Of a stretch of 64,000 nt of DNA, positions 13,901-22,805 are shown one piece after another. The stretch comes from Sipunculus nudus (Eukaryota; Annelida; Sipuncula; Golfingiida; Sipunculidae). How positions within the stretch are numbered: the stretch's first letter is position 1; every line of letters starts with the position of its first letter. The stretch spans positions 14,847,676 through 14,911,675 of the forward strand of contig CM049311.1 of NCBI GenBank assembly GCA_026874595.1, in the 5' to 3' direction. Under the pieces are notes generated by a model. It was not told the DNA's origin. It saw nothing but the letters and a program-made list of their open reading frames with translations, and made no database searches. Made by a program: the position numbers and the translations under genes.

Positions 13901-16900
13901 AGGTGCTATTGTCTGGATATATTTTTGTATATAATGCTTAAACCTAAAAACAATGTAACTTTCTATATTTTAGGACTGTAGTGCCACATTTTTCCACAAT
14001 ACTTATTTAGGTACTTAAACACAACAAATGACATGATACATATGATGTATCTAATGTAATGTATACAGAAGAACCTGTCATGAGGGGACACCTGTGGGAT
14101 ATCGGCAAGGTGTCCCTACATTTCAGGTGTCCCTTCACGAGAGGTAGGGACAGATGCGGGTGGGAATAATTATTACTGTATGGAGATTCATTCAAAAATT
14201 AAAACAGAAGAATCACATACCTATAAGTATATAATAATAAAATGATTTTTTATATCAATAATAAATGAAAAAATATTTATATGGACATCTTACACAGGAA
14301 AGCAGATTTTTTATGTCATGATTAAAAGTCTTTGAAGAGCTGTTTCATTTATAAATACAAAATTAAAAAATGGTGGATCATGAGTACAATTGTATAGAAA
14401 TAGTTACTTTCTACTAAAATAACTTTATAAAAAAATTTTTATTCAATAAGATATATCTATAATATTTCTTAATTACAATTTGTTTCTGAATAAATAATTA
14501 TTTGTTCCTGAATAAATAAATAAAAGTCACCTGCAGGTGTGCCCGCAATCACATTTGGATTATTGCACAGGCCAAATTGTTCTTGTTAATCAACATTTTT
14601 ACATCTTTTGCAACAGTTAAGAGTTACAATTATCAGATATGCTATCGTTATTATTTTTTCAACCTTGAAATACTGCCGCAAGATTGCCGGCGCACACCAT
14701 CTGTCCGCCATGCTTATATGAGAGGTAAACTAATTTTAATTCTCCTTGGTTAAGTCAGTCATGTGATACGGAATTCCTGCGATTTACATAATATCTATGA
14801 ATGAATCTATACCCGGGCCGTTCATGGCGTGCACCAAGCTTCCGCAGAGCTGCTCAGCTGCTCTGCTCACTTTAATTCATAAAAGTGTGAATCTTAACCT
14901 CCAAAATGCTCCCAAATCATAAACAAGGGACCTATGGGTCACGACGCTCAGCTGTTATATATGATAAAAAAATATTATTTTGAAATGAGGCACATGCTGG
15001 TTTTGTGTGGTAATAAATATAAGCTGTATTATGAGTTGTTGTTGTTTAGCTTATGTATGATTTTGATAGTACCTTTGGAGACAGGGAAGAGGATTGATTT
15101 CATTTATTTTATTAACAAATGGAGTACTATTGTCACACAGATTTTGACTTGGCCATATAACTTATAAGCAGAACATATAATATAAGAGTTTAACTATTTA
15201 TTAAAAAAAATACAAATATTGTCCCAAATATAATTTTTATTAAAAATAATAAGAGAATCATATGATTTTTTAAAATGAAATATAACTGATATGATTATTA
15301 AAATACTATTAAAGAATATATTCATGAATGCATTCATGAATACATTTTGAAAGTATTTGCACGAGTATTCATATATTTTCATTTTTACCTGAATTCCCAT
15401 TCTTAATGCAAGAAATTTTATAATGGAGTACAAAATCATATTCGTATTTAAATACAATTACAAAGTATTTGCACCATGTCTGGAATTTATTCAGTTTTCA
15501 CCAAACAATGATGTTGAGAATCCAGAATATACAAAATTCACACATTTAAATAATGATCATAAGTACCTGGTTTTATGGCTTTTATTTATATTAAAAAATA
15601 CACTGTAAAAAATTCATTTTGGACTAATTTCACATCAATGTACACACTAGACACAGCAGGAATCTAGATTAATATTATGAACTGCATCTTTGTCTAATTT
15701 CCTTCATATGATCCCTAATGATTAGTAATGAATAATATGATTCACTTCTTTATCATTAAAATTGAACTGAAAAATGCCATAGGTGACTGCATGGTGTTAT
15801 TTGGAATATATGACATTCTACCCATCGATACAAGATTCTTATATCATCAGTAACTGCAAGTTAATTTCCTGTTATTATAAACTAACAAATTCCTTTTCTA
15901 TTTTTCTTTAATTTGTTATTAAAAACCAATAAAAGTTTATTAATTTATTGTTTTTTGTTATGTTCTTGGTTAAAACTACTAGATGAGTTGGGTTGGACAC
16001 CTGGATCAACTGTGGCTTGCCATAAGCTGCCTGGATTCCATGTATGCCTCGCCTCAAGCGTGCATAATTTGATGAAAGGTCAACAAGGTCAACATACAGG
16101 TGACTCAAGAGGGGCTGGAGAGAGCCAAAGTCTGACAGGGTCTCATAAAAAACATTAATAAAAGCTACAATTTTTGGCCAATTTCTTTCAGCTTTCTAAA
16201 CTAAAAAGCTGAAATGCTTATGTGTGTATGATATGAAAATTATATCAACAGTGCTCACGGGAAACAAACGTGCCATGGTCACAGTTGGGCAAAATTTAAG
16301 GTACTAATTTTATATTTATACTAAATAAAATTTGAAAAAATTCAGAACTAATTTTGGGTATTCAATTGAATCTTGATTAAATAATGTTACATCCCTGACA
16401 AAAAAATCTCTAGCTTCAGCAATGCTCTTGTTAAGGGAGTAAATATATTTCTTGATTTTTTACAAAGTGCATTATGTTTGGGCCCATAACTTAAAACAAT
16501 TACACAATACTGACATCATTCTGGCATGTGCATAGAGAATGAAAAATATGTATATTATTTATGATTAAAGTCAGATCAGTGGTTTTGATATTAGGCAGTC
16601 TTGAAGTGTAACAATGGGTTTTTAATGGAAAAATGAAGTTTTTCATTAATATCTCGAATGTCCTAGTGACCAAATTCTTGGCATGGTAGGGCATTTTGGA
16701 GACATCTAACTGTATGCCGAATTTAAGGAACTTAGAGCTGAAGCTGGGGAGCTGAGCTCTTGCAAACTGCATAACACTAGCTTGATGTAAACAATATGTT
16801 ACATGGTGCTTAAAAACTTGATTAAAATCTACAGTTTTTGATCAACTGGTTTCAAATTTTTGGTGTTTACAGTTGAAATGCTAACAAAAACATGCTGTGA

Positions 16901-17774
16901 ATATTAAATCCACAGTACTTACAGGAAAAAAACGTGCCATGGTCAAAGTTGGGCAAAATTTAAGGTACTAATTTTTTATTTTTATTAATATTTTAAAAAA
17001 TTTAAAAGATTTTCATCTAATTTTGGGTATACAATTTAATTTTGATTAATTAAAGTTATATTACTGGAAAAAAGGTCCATAGCATTAACATTTTTTGTGT
17101 TAAGTGATCAAATATCTTTTCTGATTTTTTACAAAATGCATTATGTTTGGGCCCATAACTTTTTAAAATTAAATAATACAGACATAATTTCTGGCATGTA
17201 CATAGGAACTATATAGAGGAATATTTATGGTAAATATGAGGTAAAACAGATGAGTGGTTTTGATATTAGATAGTCCTGAAGTGTGAAAATAGGTTTTTAA
17301 TAAAAAATTGAGGTTTTTCCTTAATTACTCAAAGGAACAAAGTTGCAAACACCCAGTTTTCGGCTTGGTAGGAGATCTTGGGGACATCTAACATTATGCC
17401 GAATTTTGGATTCCTAGGTCTTACGGTTTCAAAACGTGCCACATCTACGGACGGACGGACGGACGGACGGACGGACAGACGGACGGACGACGGACAATGG
17501 ACCACGACTATAGCTCAGATGACTTATAGTCAGCTGAGCTAAAAATTGTAAGTCTGGGTCAAAATTATTATCCTGACTAAAATTAGGTCTGGACTATTTG
17601 CTGAATGGTAAATAAACCAATTCCAAATAAGAATCCTTGCTCCATCAAACTTTTTAATGTAAAATATTTATCATATCCAGTGAAATCTCGCTAACAGGCC
17701 AAAGTGGTCATCTTAGCAGTGATGGTAGTGATAGCTGGGTGGATATCAGGCAAGTTTTCACTTTGTGTATATGC

Positions 17775-17819
<45 letters not shown>

Positions 17820-20800
17820 ACTACAACTACTTAAGGGCTTTTTATTATGTATGATGTAATCTGATAATGATATACGATAATTACTATTCTCTATATTGTA
17901 TTAATTGTTCTATTGTAATGCATTTTGATGATGAATAATCCATCAGATATCAACAGTGTGGCAGAAAAAAATGAAAATGGCAAAAAACTAAGGCACTAAC
18001 ACCCCATCTGGAAATATGGACAACCCAGATGCTTAAGAAACAGACAGCAAATAAGGACATCTGTCTTGATGCCTGTCGGAAAAACAAGAAGGATATCAAT
18101 TATTGACAAAACATACTCCTTAATGAGCTAATGATGACTGCCCCTCAGCAACTAAAACATGTTTGAATTATTCAGCAACCTTTAACAATCCCCGAGTTAG
18201 TTTCGCATCTGCTGATGCTGTCATTCTGTCAGACTGTCACTGTCCCGGAAATATGAGAAAAAAATCACAAATGGTACCCCAAGGACATCTGATGGCCGCT
18301 GGGTAATTCCACACGGACATTGTTATTGAGGCTGTAACTGAACCAGAGACAGTAAAAACCTGTCGTGAAAGCAAACCGAATGAGCTTGTGGTTAAAACAA
18401 TGAACATCAACCTGTTAACTAAAGTGTGCTCGGAAAATGTTCAGAGATTCACAAGTAAAGTCAAATAATCTGATCCTTAACAATTCCTGAATCTGCACCT
18501 GGATAATGTGCAAAAATAAATATATATTTTCATTTTGATTTAAAATCTATTATATTGTTCTATGGACATAAAATAATATTTTATTCTTGATGTAAGCATA
18601 GGCACTCCACCTATATGAAACATTTAAAACTTAAAGGGGCCTATTCTGTTATCCGACATTTGTTAACTAAAGATAATCCCTTGAAACTTTCATGAAAATA
18701 GGCCAGAAAACACAGATCCAACTGCCCACAAGCTGATAATTTTGTTAACAAAACATATGTGTTCATAACATAATTGGTGCTAAACACATTCCACAAATAA
18801 TCCCAATATATTCAACAAGGACATCTAGTGGCAAGTCAGACAAACTAGTGTGTCAGGAAGGACATACCATATTTTATAACTAGTGACCTTTCAATTTCTG
18901 CACATATGCAACCAACCATGTACCACCTTGGGTTACGTGGTTTTTCTGTTTGTCACCATTGGGGCATTGACCGTGTTTACTAACAGCTTGCAGATAAACA
19001 AGCACATACCCCATCATAGGGGCATTACAGAAAATTTTCCTGACAGGATTTACCTGGAGTACATTAACAAGTACCCAGAGTAAGCCAGAAATCACATTAA
19101 TTCTACAGAGAAGGTAAGTGAATAGCTGCCTTTAAACTGAAAAGCACCCTTTAGTCATCAGTATTTATAATTTTTTCATTGTTTTTACTGATAAGAATCT
19201 CTCTATTTTTAAAGACTGAATGCAAATTTCAGCTTTTGAAAATCAGCCATATATTAGAGATCTAGTGCAAACAGAAAATGCAGAGAAGAATGAAAACAAT
19301 TTTTTTTCTAAATTTGATATCAATGGTTTTGCACCTGGTGGACCTTTAGAATTAGGTCTCTACCCACAAGAAAGTTTTACCCAAATATATATATAAAGTG
19401 ATCAACCCCTTAAAAGGCTGAATAAATGACTAATTGCCATATATGTGTCAATGAGAATTCTCTATCCATAAACATTAATTATAAGTGTTTGTCATATCCT
19501 GTATTTTACAAATAAAGTATTATTTGTATCTATTTCAATTTTATGTGGAGCTTTTCAGTGCTTTCAGATTTCCTAAATTTTATGTTTCTTATATTTCCGT
19601 GAAAGTATTAAATAAAGTGTGTGTTATGACAGTTTAAGTATGTATTCCTCCAGGGTCATGTGGGTTGAAGGTCTGTGTGACAGATCCTAGTGCACAAAGC
19701 AAAGTTTGAATTAAAATGATGGACATTCTAAAACCACTGGCTAATAGTCTTTTAGTTACACCATTACTCAAGAATGGCTTTAATCTATAGCTTCCTGTGA
19801 TTTTTTTAAAGTTGAGATAGGGCTGCTCCTTAAATGGAGAAGAAAAACTTAACTTCTCACTAGCTTCTATCTCTATCTTACCTGCTCACCTTTAAGCTTT
19901 TCATTAAGCAGCAGATGGACTGTCCTTGATTTCCCAAAGGGTTTAATTCTTTTTTTATGGATCAATGAGATTTAGCACTGGCACAAAACATTGCATGATA
20001 AATTCCTCATGAAAAAATTCTTATGCCTCCACTGTAAAATATTCCAAATTAACAGAACTAAAAAATTGATTCTTTATGGAGCCACAGGCAATTTCCTTCA
20101 AGTAGGTTAAGATTTTAGGTAAAAGACATTTAGATCAATTCAGAAGACATTTTCATCTCATCAAGTGTCTATTATATGAGAAGATTATGTTAAAGGATTT
20201 ATTTTTCCCCTGTTGAGCCTATTATCACACACTCTTTTTTACCTTTCTTGTTTCCAGTTCATTTTCTCTAACATTTTCAATTTACACTTAGGGGATACCC
20301 TTGCCGCTTCAGATAAAATCCAATCCCATCTCTTTTATCCCCACAGGACCAAAATAATTAGAGAGTAACTGGAGAGCACAAACCTCCACCAGATCAACCA
20401 TGAACAATGACTGTATTATTACAGCCACACTATGAAAGGAAGTTATGTTTTTACCTATGTCTCTTTGTTTGGCTGTTAGCAGCATAATGCAAATGGCGAG
20501 TGAGTGAACTGATTTCAACAAATCTTTGTGAAGCACTGGGACATGGGCCAGGGAAGACCTCAGTATATTTTGGTGCTGATCCAAATAATTGACAAATTTG
20601 GTAGAAATGTTTTGCCTTGGCAGAGGTATGAGCTCTATTGAGCACCATTCCAATGTAATATGTATGACAGGCTTTGGTTCTATGAGCTGGTGTAATGGCC
20701 GATATCTGAAATGTAAATGTTATCACAGGAGTAATTGGGAACTATGAAAAAATATAATAATTGTAGATATGAATAATGCATACCAGGTATCTAAAAGCCT

Positions 20801-22504
20801 GTAAAAGGACCATGCTTCTTATGGAGAATGCTGGGAAGCTTAAGTTTTCTTTGAGAGCATGAGGGAACTCTGGAAGATATCAATGGTTGAATTTCAATTG
20901 GTATATTCTTGCTTTTGAAAACACTGTTCAGAACAAGCTTGATAAAAAGTTAATGAGAAATTAAAGGCAACCCTGGTATATTCCCAAAGTACCTAACACT
21001 ATTATACAGATTAGTTCAGGTGAATTAAGTATGCAGGGATCATTACAGTCTTTGAAAGCTGTGACATGACTGTGTATTACACCAGCGAGACCAGATGGAG
21101 ATGGCTTTAAAAGAGCATCAATGCACTGATATCAATAATCAGTTAGCGTGGGGGGATTCTTATGTACACAACTATTTCTCGCATGTCTTAACAGCTCTGT
21201 ATCATTTCGGTGCAGTCACTTGAAAACAGTGATCATTCTAAAAGAACCCATCACCTTGGTAAGAGCTGGAATTGATTTTGGAGCTCTGCTGCCCTAGTTA
21301 AAAGACTATATTGCATTGCCGCATGGCAGCCAACTCTGTCAACAAGGAAATTAGGCATTTAAACTGTTGACAAGAGTCTCACTTGGGCAGACGCCATGGC
21401 TACAAAGGACACGGTGAGAATTTCCAGACCAGATATTGCTTGAACTGTTTGTTTGCTACCATAAATAACATAAAGACAACTGTTTTCTACCATAATTGCA
21501 CTGTCTGAAGCAAAATTATTGCCTGAATGATAGATATTTCCTCTTCACCTGTAGATCATTGTGGATGCCACATCTTGCAGAGTGATACTGACATCTGGTG
21601 ACAGAATTTCCTGCTTTAAGGACTGGTAGATTTTGAGGCAAGTAAGAGCTGAAAAAATTCAGGGGAATTGAATAGAAAGTTGACAATAACAGAAAACCAA
21701 TTTCCTAAGGATTGTTTACAAGATTCACTTTGTGTAGTTTTTCATAATTTTTCTAAATATATCTTAATTTAAAAAAGTACACAAACCCTGCGCCAAAGAC
21801 AATGTTCAAGTAGGTACACTGGAAGATGAAATAATTGGAAAAAGCCCCATGACATTTTTTTTTTTTGCCCTTGACTATAAACACAACAAACAACCAAAGC
21901 CCCATGCAGTATGCTGATTTACTGACTTCTTTCAAGGAAACAGTACATACACATGGAGTGGTGTCATTGTCCTCCATAACACTACGACTCCCACTCCAAA
22001 GATGGCTATACAGTCATATGCTATACCCTGGTATAAAGAATGTGCTATATATAACCAATAAAACACTCATTCCAGAGTTATCACGCTTGGATTAACATCA
22101 AAACTGAACCTCTTGGAGATTTTCACAACACCAACATAAGGATAAATTTCAATAATAACTGTGATACTATTCTTCAGATATCTTGCTGACTTACACATAC
22201 ACAATATCAAGTGAAAACAATAATCCTTTCCTTGAGCAGGGTAAATAACTATGCATACACTCAGGTCCCAGAACTGATAGTCACTGAATTCACACCAAAA
22301 AAAATTTGACTGCGATGGTGTGATAATAATATTTGCAACAGAAGAGGAATCTAATTTGCATATACTCACAGACTGGCTGTTTGTCTCAGAAGATAGACTT
22401 GTCCTCTGTAGTTCCTGGAGCGTATGAAGGACATCAGCTTTATGGGTGTTGAGATCGGCAGCATATCTATTGGCCAAACACTCCAAATGCTCGAAGCTAT
22501 CCTC
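1761..22504 (-). CDS. Multi-exon protein gene, seven exons joined, product not recognised
   Basis: Seven minus-strand exons have AG acceptors and GT donors (GTGAGT, GTGAAG, GTAAAA, GTGTCC, GTAAGT, GTAAGA, GTAAGC). Exon lengths are 135, 62, 251, 164, 96, 71 and 174 nt. Phases run 0-0, 0-2, 2-1, 1-0, 0-0, 0-2, 2-2, so every junction fits and the joined 953 nt has no stop. In the inferred fragment, residues 1-204 look largely helical, 205-260 are proline-rich with VPPPLPVRPP (SH3-ligand-like) and HTYVDP (possible phosphotyrosine site), and 261-318 are rich in Ser, Arg and Gln. The start codon, 5' exons and stop are not seen. An intracellular adaptor or scaffold would fit, but that is only inference. 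Introns are 759, 843, 4290, 2386, 4720 and 6793 bp; the last three and the third carry most of the nearby transposons. Confidence 0.85.
2253..2553 (+). mobile_element. PIF/Harbinger-like MITE, copy 1
   Basis: A 301-bp element runs from GGCCAAAAAAAA to TTTTTGGCC. Subterminal inverted repeats contain GGTTCTCAGGCAC on the left and GTGCCTGAGAACC on the right. There is no transposase. The second copy at 30411-30747 has a TTA duplication; here the left flank is TTA and the right flank TTT, consistent with one decayed base. The superfamily is inferred from the 3-bp TTA target and the GG start. Confidence 0.75.
2554..5159. other. AT-rich intron stretch without identifiable genes
   Basis: No exon, RNA gene or named repeat is seen. 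Loose internal similarity (repeated AAAGATTATTA and GAAGAAAAT words around 4.2-4.8 kb) suggests very decayed repeats. A palindromic block GACCCATGGGTC at 4703-4714, followed by GCTCAGCTG, recurs at 14929-14954. Confidence 0.5.
5160..6061 (+). mobile_element. Element A: hairpin-ended non-autonomous repeat with GGTGGCGCCACC units
   Basis: The left end (ATATGGGTAGTC from 5168) and right end (GCGGATACAA, 6051-6060) match those of element B at 9483-11199. The right end forms a stem-loop, TATCCGC (6029-6035) with GCGGATA (6051-6057). The left end keeps a CpG-decayed version of the perfect stem seen in B. The interior has alternating half-units of about 130-150 bp, each carrying a GGTGGCGCCACC-type palindrome (near 5311, 5460, 5590, 5738). 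There is no coding capacity; ORFs here are by-products of the repeat. The layout resembles Helentron-associated or bivalve pearl-type non-autonomous elements, an analogy I cannot test. Confidence 0.75.
6062..6420 (+). repeat. Three degenerate ~125-bp units related to the element A palindrome
   Basis: Starting right after element A, units repeat with GTAGGTGGCGCCACATGTC-type cores near 6066, 6188 and 6311, each followed by a segment with ATTATAAAGC or AGACTGATATGTCAAA. The periodicity is clear but copies are diverged. This may be an extension of element A or a separate, related element into which A inserted. Confidence 0.6.
6488..6790 (+). repeat. Degenerate direct repeats (ACTGAGTGAACTCTTGAC)
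   Basis: ACTGAGTGAACTCTTGAC or a close variant begins near 6490, 6522, 6553 and 6693, and GCCAAAGCTATAAATAG-like words occur near 6606, 6665 and 6751. This is an old tandem array with two interleaved motifs and no coding capacity. From 6791 to 7096 nothing further is recognised. Confidence 0.6.
7083..7208. mobile_element. 98-bp insertion flanked by 14-bp perfect direct repeats
   Basis: AGAGCAGAATATCC occurs at 7083-7096 and again at 7195-7208, bracketing 98 bp. The insert holds two perfect palindromes, GGTGGTCTCAGACCACC (7136-7152) and ACTAGATCTAGT (7181-7192). Its GGGGCGGTGGT block resembles the 5' end of the SINE at 42811, so a 5' SINE fragment is one explanation. The direct repeats look like a target-site duplication. 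Confidence 0.65.
7400..8437 (+). mobile_element. Hairpin-ended repeat with internal ~150-bp units
   Basis: Related units containing a TAACTCAGCCAAAA-like block, then CCATTTGAACAAA, then GAGAAGAAG, start near 7412, 7575, 7760 and 8080. The 3' part has a string of GACG/CACGAC words and then a stem-loop (ATGC with GCAT, around 8410-8428) followed by AAGCTCAC. The array at 37700-38173 has the same kind of ending. One GGTGGCGCCACC palindrome lies at about 7953. The following 8438-8570 ends in another small inverted repeat and GGATACAAT, the same terminal word as elements A and B. No coding function. Confidence 0.6.
8728..8798 (-). CDS. Exon f of the minus-strand gene (71 bp, phase 0-2)
   Basis: The acceptor is CCTTTGATTGTAG and the donor CACCTAG|GTAAGAA. 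It reads PPHTYVDPLELEAFTKNSPL and ends VSP plus two bases (AG), completed to Ser by the T that opens exon g. The prolines extend the PxxP region of exon e. YVDP is a plausible phosphotyrosine docking site by analogy with adaptor proteins; nothing in the sequence proves phosphorylation. Confidence 0.82.
8799..9482. other. Intron stretch with no recognised content
   Basis: Apart from a short GTATAGCACGTAA duplication near 8920-8952, nothing structured is seen. A minus-strand ORF at 8805-9065 overlaps the splice acceptor of exon f and is not supported as coding. Confidence 0.5.
9483..11199 (+). mobile_element. Element B: longer copy of the hairpin-ended GGTGGCGCCACC element
   Basis: The 5' end carries a perfect 7-bp stem, GTAGTCG (9497-9503) and CGACTAC (9509-9515) with a 5-nt loop, followed by GTGTATC. 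The 3' end reads GTTTTGGCGGATACAATT with a slightly mutated stem. TGTATC near the left and GATACA at the right end are inverted copies. The interior alternates two half-units (contexts TGTAGGTGGCGCCACCTGTC and GCAGGTGGCGCCACCA), palindromes lying near 9903, 10054, 10184, 10333, 10463, 10614 and 10742, i.e. a 280-bp period. Common tail sequence (GGTCAAACGGTTCCCGAGA) is shared with element A. Several 63-110 aa ORFs inside repeat with the array and are not genes. Confidence 0.8.
11230..12262 (+). repeat. 20-bp minisatellite (GAGTGACAGAGCTGGGTATT), interrupted by a MITE
   Basis: The best units lie at 11378-11610, with 20-bp periodicity around GTGACAGAGCTGGGTA. Degenerate traces extend left to about 11230 and right past 11890, and units reappear after the MITE (GGGTGTCAGAGCTGG and GAGTAACAGAGCTGGGTAA, 12217-12262). 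The array therefore predates the MITE insertion. Confidence 0.8.
11904..12206 (+). mobile_element. MITE with TACCCCTTTC termini and TAA target duplication
   Basis: A 303-bp element with left end TACCCCTTTCACACAGCAAA and right end the inverse of TACCCCTTTCGCATTGCAAA. TAA flanks both sides (11901-11903 and 12207-12209). Many GTTTTGAAAC-like words fill the interior. No transposase. Related copies are at 12510-12722 and 43272-43674. The TAA target fits PIF/Harbinger-type insertion; the assignment is inference. Confidence 0.75.
12510..12722 (+). mobile_element. Right-hand fragment of the TACCCCTTTC MITE
   Basis: The block from TTGTCCAAACCATT to CATTTGCCATGTGAAACGGGTA aligns with the right half of the copy at 43272-43674 (shared GTCCAAACCATT, TTTGAAA, GGCCAAA and the end GTGTGAAAGGGTA). 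The left terminus is missing. Confidence 0.65.
12723..12826 (+). mobile_element. Solo 3' end of the TAGCTCAG-hairpin family
   Basis: After a run of AGACAGATGGC-like words the block ends with TAGCTCAG (12793-12800) and CTGAGCTTA (12816-12824), an inverted pair like that ending the repeat at 17511-17541. Only the terminal part is present. From 12827 to 13518 nothing else is recognised. Confidence 0.6.
13519..13614 (-). CDS. Exon e of the minus-strand gene (96 bp, phase 0-0), proline-rich
   Basis: The acceptor is a long T run followed by AG and the donor is CCA|GTAAGTAG, both strong. It encodes 32 residues with VDPQGFVLCSIYGQSARS followed by VPPPLPVRPP, a PxxP motif of the kind bound by SH3 domains. 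An alternative acceptor 3 bp further in (CAG|CTGG) would drop one Gln and keep the frame. Directly upstream in transcription lies a 2386-bp intron with little recognisable content. Confidence 0.85.
13615..16000. other. AT-rich intron with a few decayed repeat traces
   Basis: GTGTCCCT and GGGGACACC words at 14078-14150 look like a decayed repeat. The GACCTATGGGTC block followed by GCTCAGCTG (14929-14954) matches 4703-4728 at 23 of 26 positions. 14200-14520 and 15190-15460 are extremely A/T-rich. No exon in phase with the neighbours was found. Confidence 0.5.
16001..16164 (-). CDS. Exon d of the minus-strand gene (164 bp, phase 1-0)
   Basis: The donor ATCCAG|GTGTCC is good. The acceptor AAAAATTGTAG is preceded by an A-rich rather than pyrimidine-rich run. 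The exon encodes 54 residues plus a split Ala, with SDFGSLQPLLSHLYVDLVDL and a basic stretch ARLRRGIHGIQAAYGKPQ. The acceptor sits in the first bases of the repeat that fills the adjacent intron (see 16165-17541), and a similar sequence recurs at about 16810-16850, so the repeat may have supplied the splice site and possibly the first few codons. Confidence 0.83.
16165..17541 (+). mobile_element. Two-unit (~665 bp) repeat ending in a strong hairpin
   Basis: Two tandem units start near 16165 (CTACAATTTTTGG) and 16830 (CTACAGTTTTTGA). Shared landmarks are AACGTGCCATGGTCA then GTTGGGCAAAATTTAAGG at about 16270 and 16933, and GGGCCCATAACTT at 16480 and 17150. After the second unit come an ACGG tract and a stem-loop of 14-bp arms with one mismatch (17511-17524 and 17528-17541, loop TAT) containing TAGCTCAG and CTGAGCTA. 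The unit start coincides with the splice acceptor of exon d. No coding capacity. Confidence 0.75.
17446..17495 (+). repeat. (GACG)n microsatellite
   Basis: About eleven GACG/ACGG units with a few substitutions, in the 3' part of the repeat just before its terminal hairpin. Similar tetranucleotide runs near the 3' hairpin are seen in decayed form at 8376-8410. Confidence 0.9.
17776..17817 (+). repeat. (TA)n microsatellite
   Basis: An uninterrupted TA run of about 42 bp, preceded by GTGTATATGC and followed by CAACTACAACTAC. Confidence 0.95.
17818..20454. other. Intron stretch, mostly unrecognised
   Basis: No in-phase exon of the minus-strand gene was found between exons c and d, and none is needed. 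Around 19040-19115 both strands carry facing splice-like signals (plus: CCTGACAG and AAG|GTAAGT; minus: TCTCTGTAG and CCAG|GTAAAT). The minus version hits a stop in the required phase, so I do not call it. Confidence 0.5.
20455..20705 (-). CDS. Exon c of the minus-strand gene (251 bp, phase 2-1)
   Basis: The acceptor is TTTACATTTCAG and the donor ACATAG|GTAAAA. Two frames are open across the whole exon. The frame demanded by both neighbours encodes 83 full codons, including HQLIEPKPVIHITLEWC, KFVNYLDQHQNILRSSL and HKDLLKSVHSLAICIMLL. It looks like packed helices with a hydrophobic segment near the C-terminal end that is too polar around it to call a membrane span. The other frame would end in phase 2 and hit a TAA early in exon d, so it is rejected. 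Confidence 0.82.
21549..21610 (-). CDS. Exon b of the minus-strand gene (62 bp, phase 0-2)
   Basis: The acceptor is CTTAAAGCAG and the donor CTACAG|GTGAAG. It reads EILSPDVSITLQDVASTMIY plus two bases (AG) that complete an Arg codon with the next exon. Its length (2 modulo 3) is exactly what is needed to link exon a (ends phase 0) with exon c (starts with one base). The opposite strand carries its own splice-like signals over the same bases, but the phase match with both neighbours favours the minus reading. Confidence 0.78.
22370..22504 (-). CDS. Exon a of the minus-strand gene (135 bp, phase 0-0)
   Basis: The acceptor is ATATATTGCAG and the donor CAGTCT|GTGAGTATA, both good matches to consensus. 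The exon encodes exactly 45 residues beginning EDSFEHLECLANRY and ending SLSSETNSQS. The first 32 residues look like an amphipathic helix with regularly spaced leucines; the last ones are a polar Ser/Thr linker. Its phase joins directly to the 62-bp exon at 21610. No domain family is recognised. Confidence 0.85.
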
Positions 22505-22734
22505 CTGCAATATATTATATAACAACATTAAATAATAAAATATCCTAAAACTGCAACATCCATAAGATGATACAACATTAAAACATTAAACATTACACAA
22601 AATAAACAATTGTTTTCTAGTCATTTAAACTATAAAGAGATATACAGACACAAAGTTTTTAATCATAAGGCAAATAATACATTTTTTAACTATCCTTTTC
22701 CTCAGTAATGAAGCCACACATTGTTCATTTTAAC

Positions 22735-22805
22735 CTGAATTCTGGGATTTACTAATACTTCGTTTTCATTAATCCTCATCATATTGTCATTGTCTGTGAC
22801 ACAAC
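22735..22805 (-). CDS. Possible additional upstream exon of the minus-strand gene
   Basis: A 71-bp stretch between a TTTAAAATTAG acceptor and a CAG|GTTAAA donor is open in the frame reading CVTDNDNMMRINENEVLVNP and ends in phase 0, which suits the phase-0 start of the exon at 22504. The acceptor has a poor pyrimidine tract, the donor is weak and the DNA is AT-rich, so it may be chance. Its 5' side would need an exon ending in phase 1. Confidence 0.3.

Noticed and set aside
19040-19115. Facing splice signals on both strands
   Set aside because: The minus version stops in the phase required by exons c and d; the plus version is 67 bp with no partner exon.
21396-21629. Plus-strand two-exon mini-ORF (30 residues) starting at GCCATGG
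   Set aside because: It is antisense to exon b, whose minus reading fits both neighbours in phase; there is no independent support for the plus reading.
22067-22528. 153-codon minus-strand ORF taken as one gene
   Set aside because: Only 22370-22504 is exon; the ORF simply reads through the GTGAGT donor into the intron.
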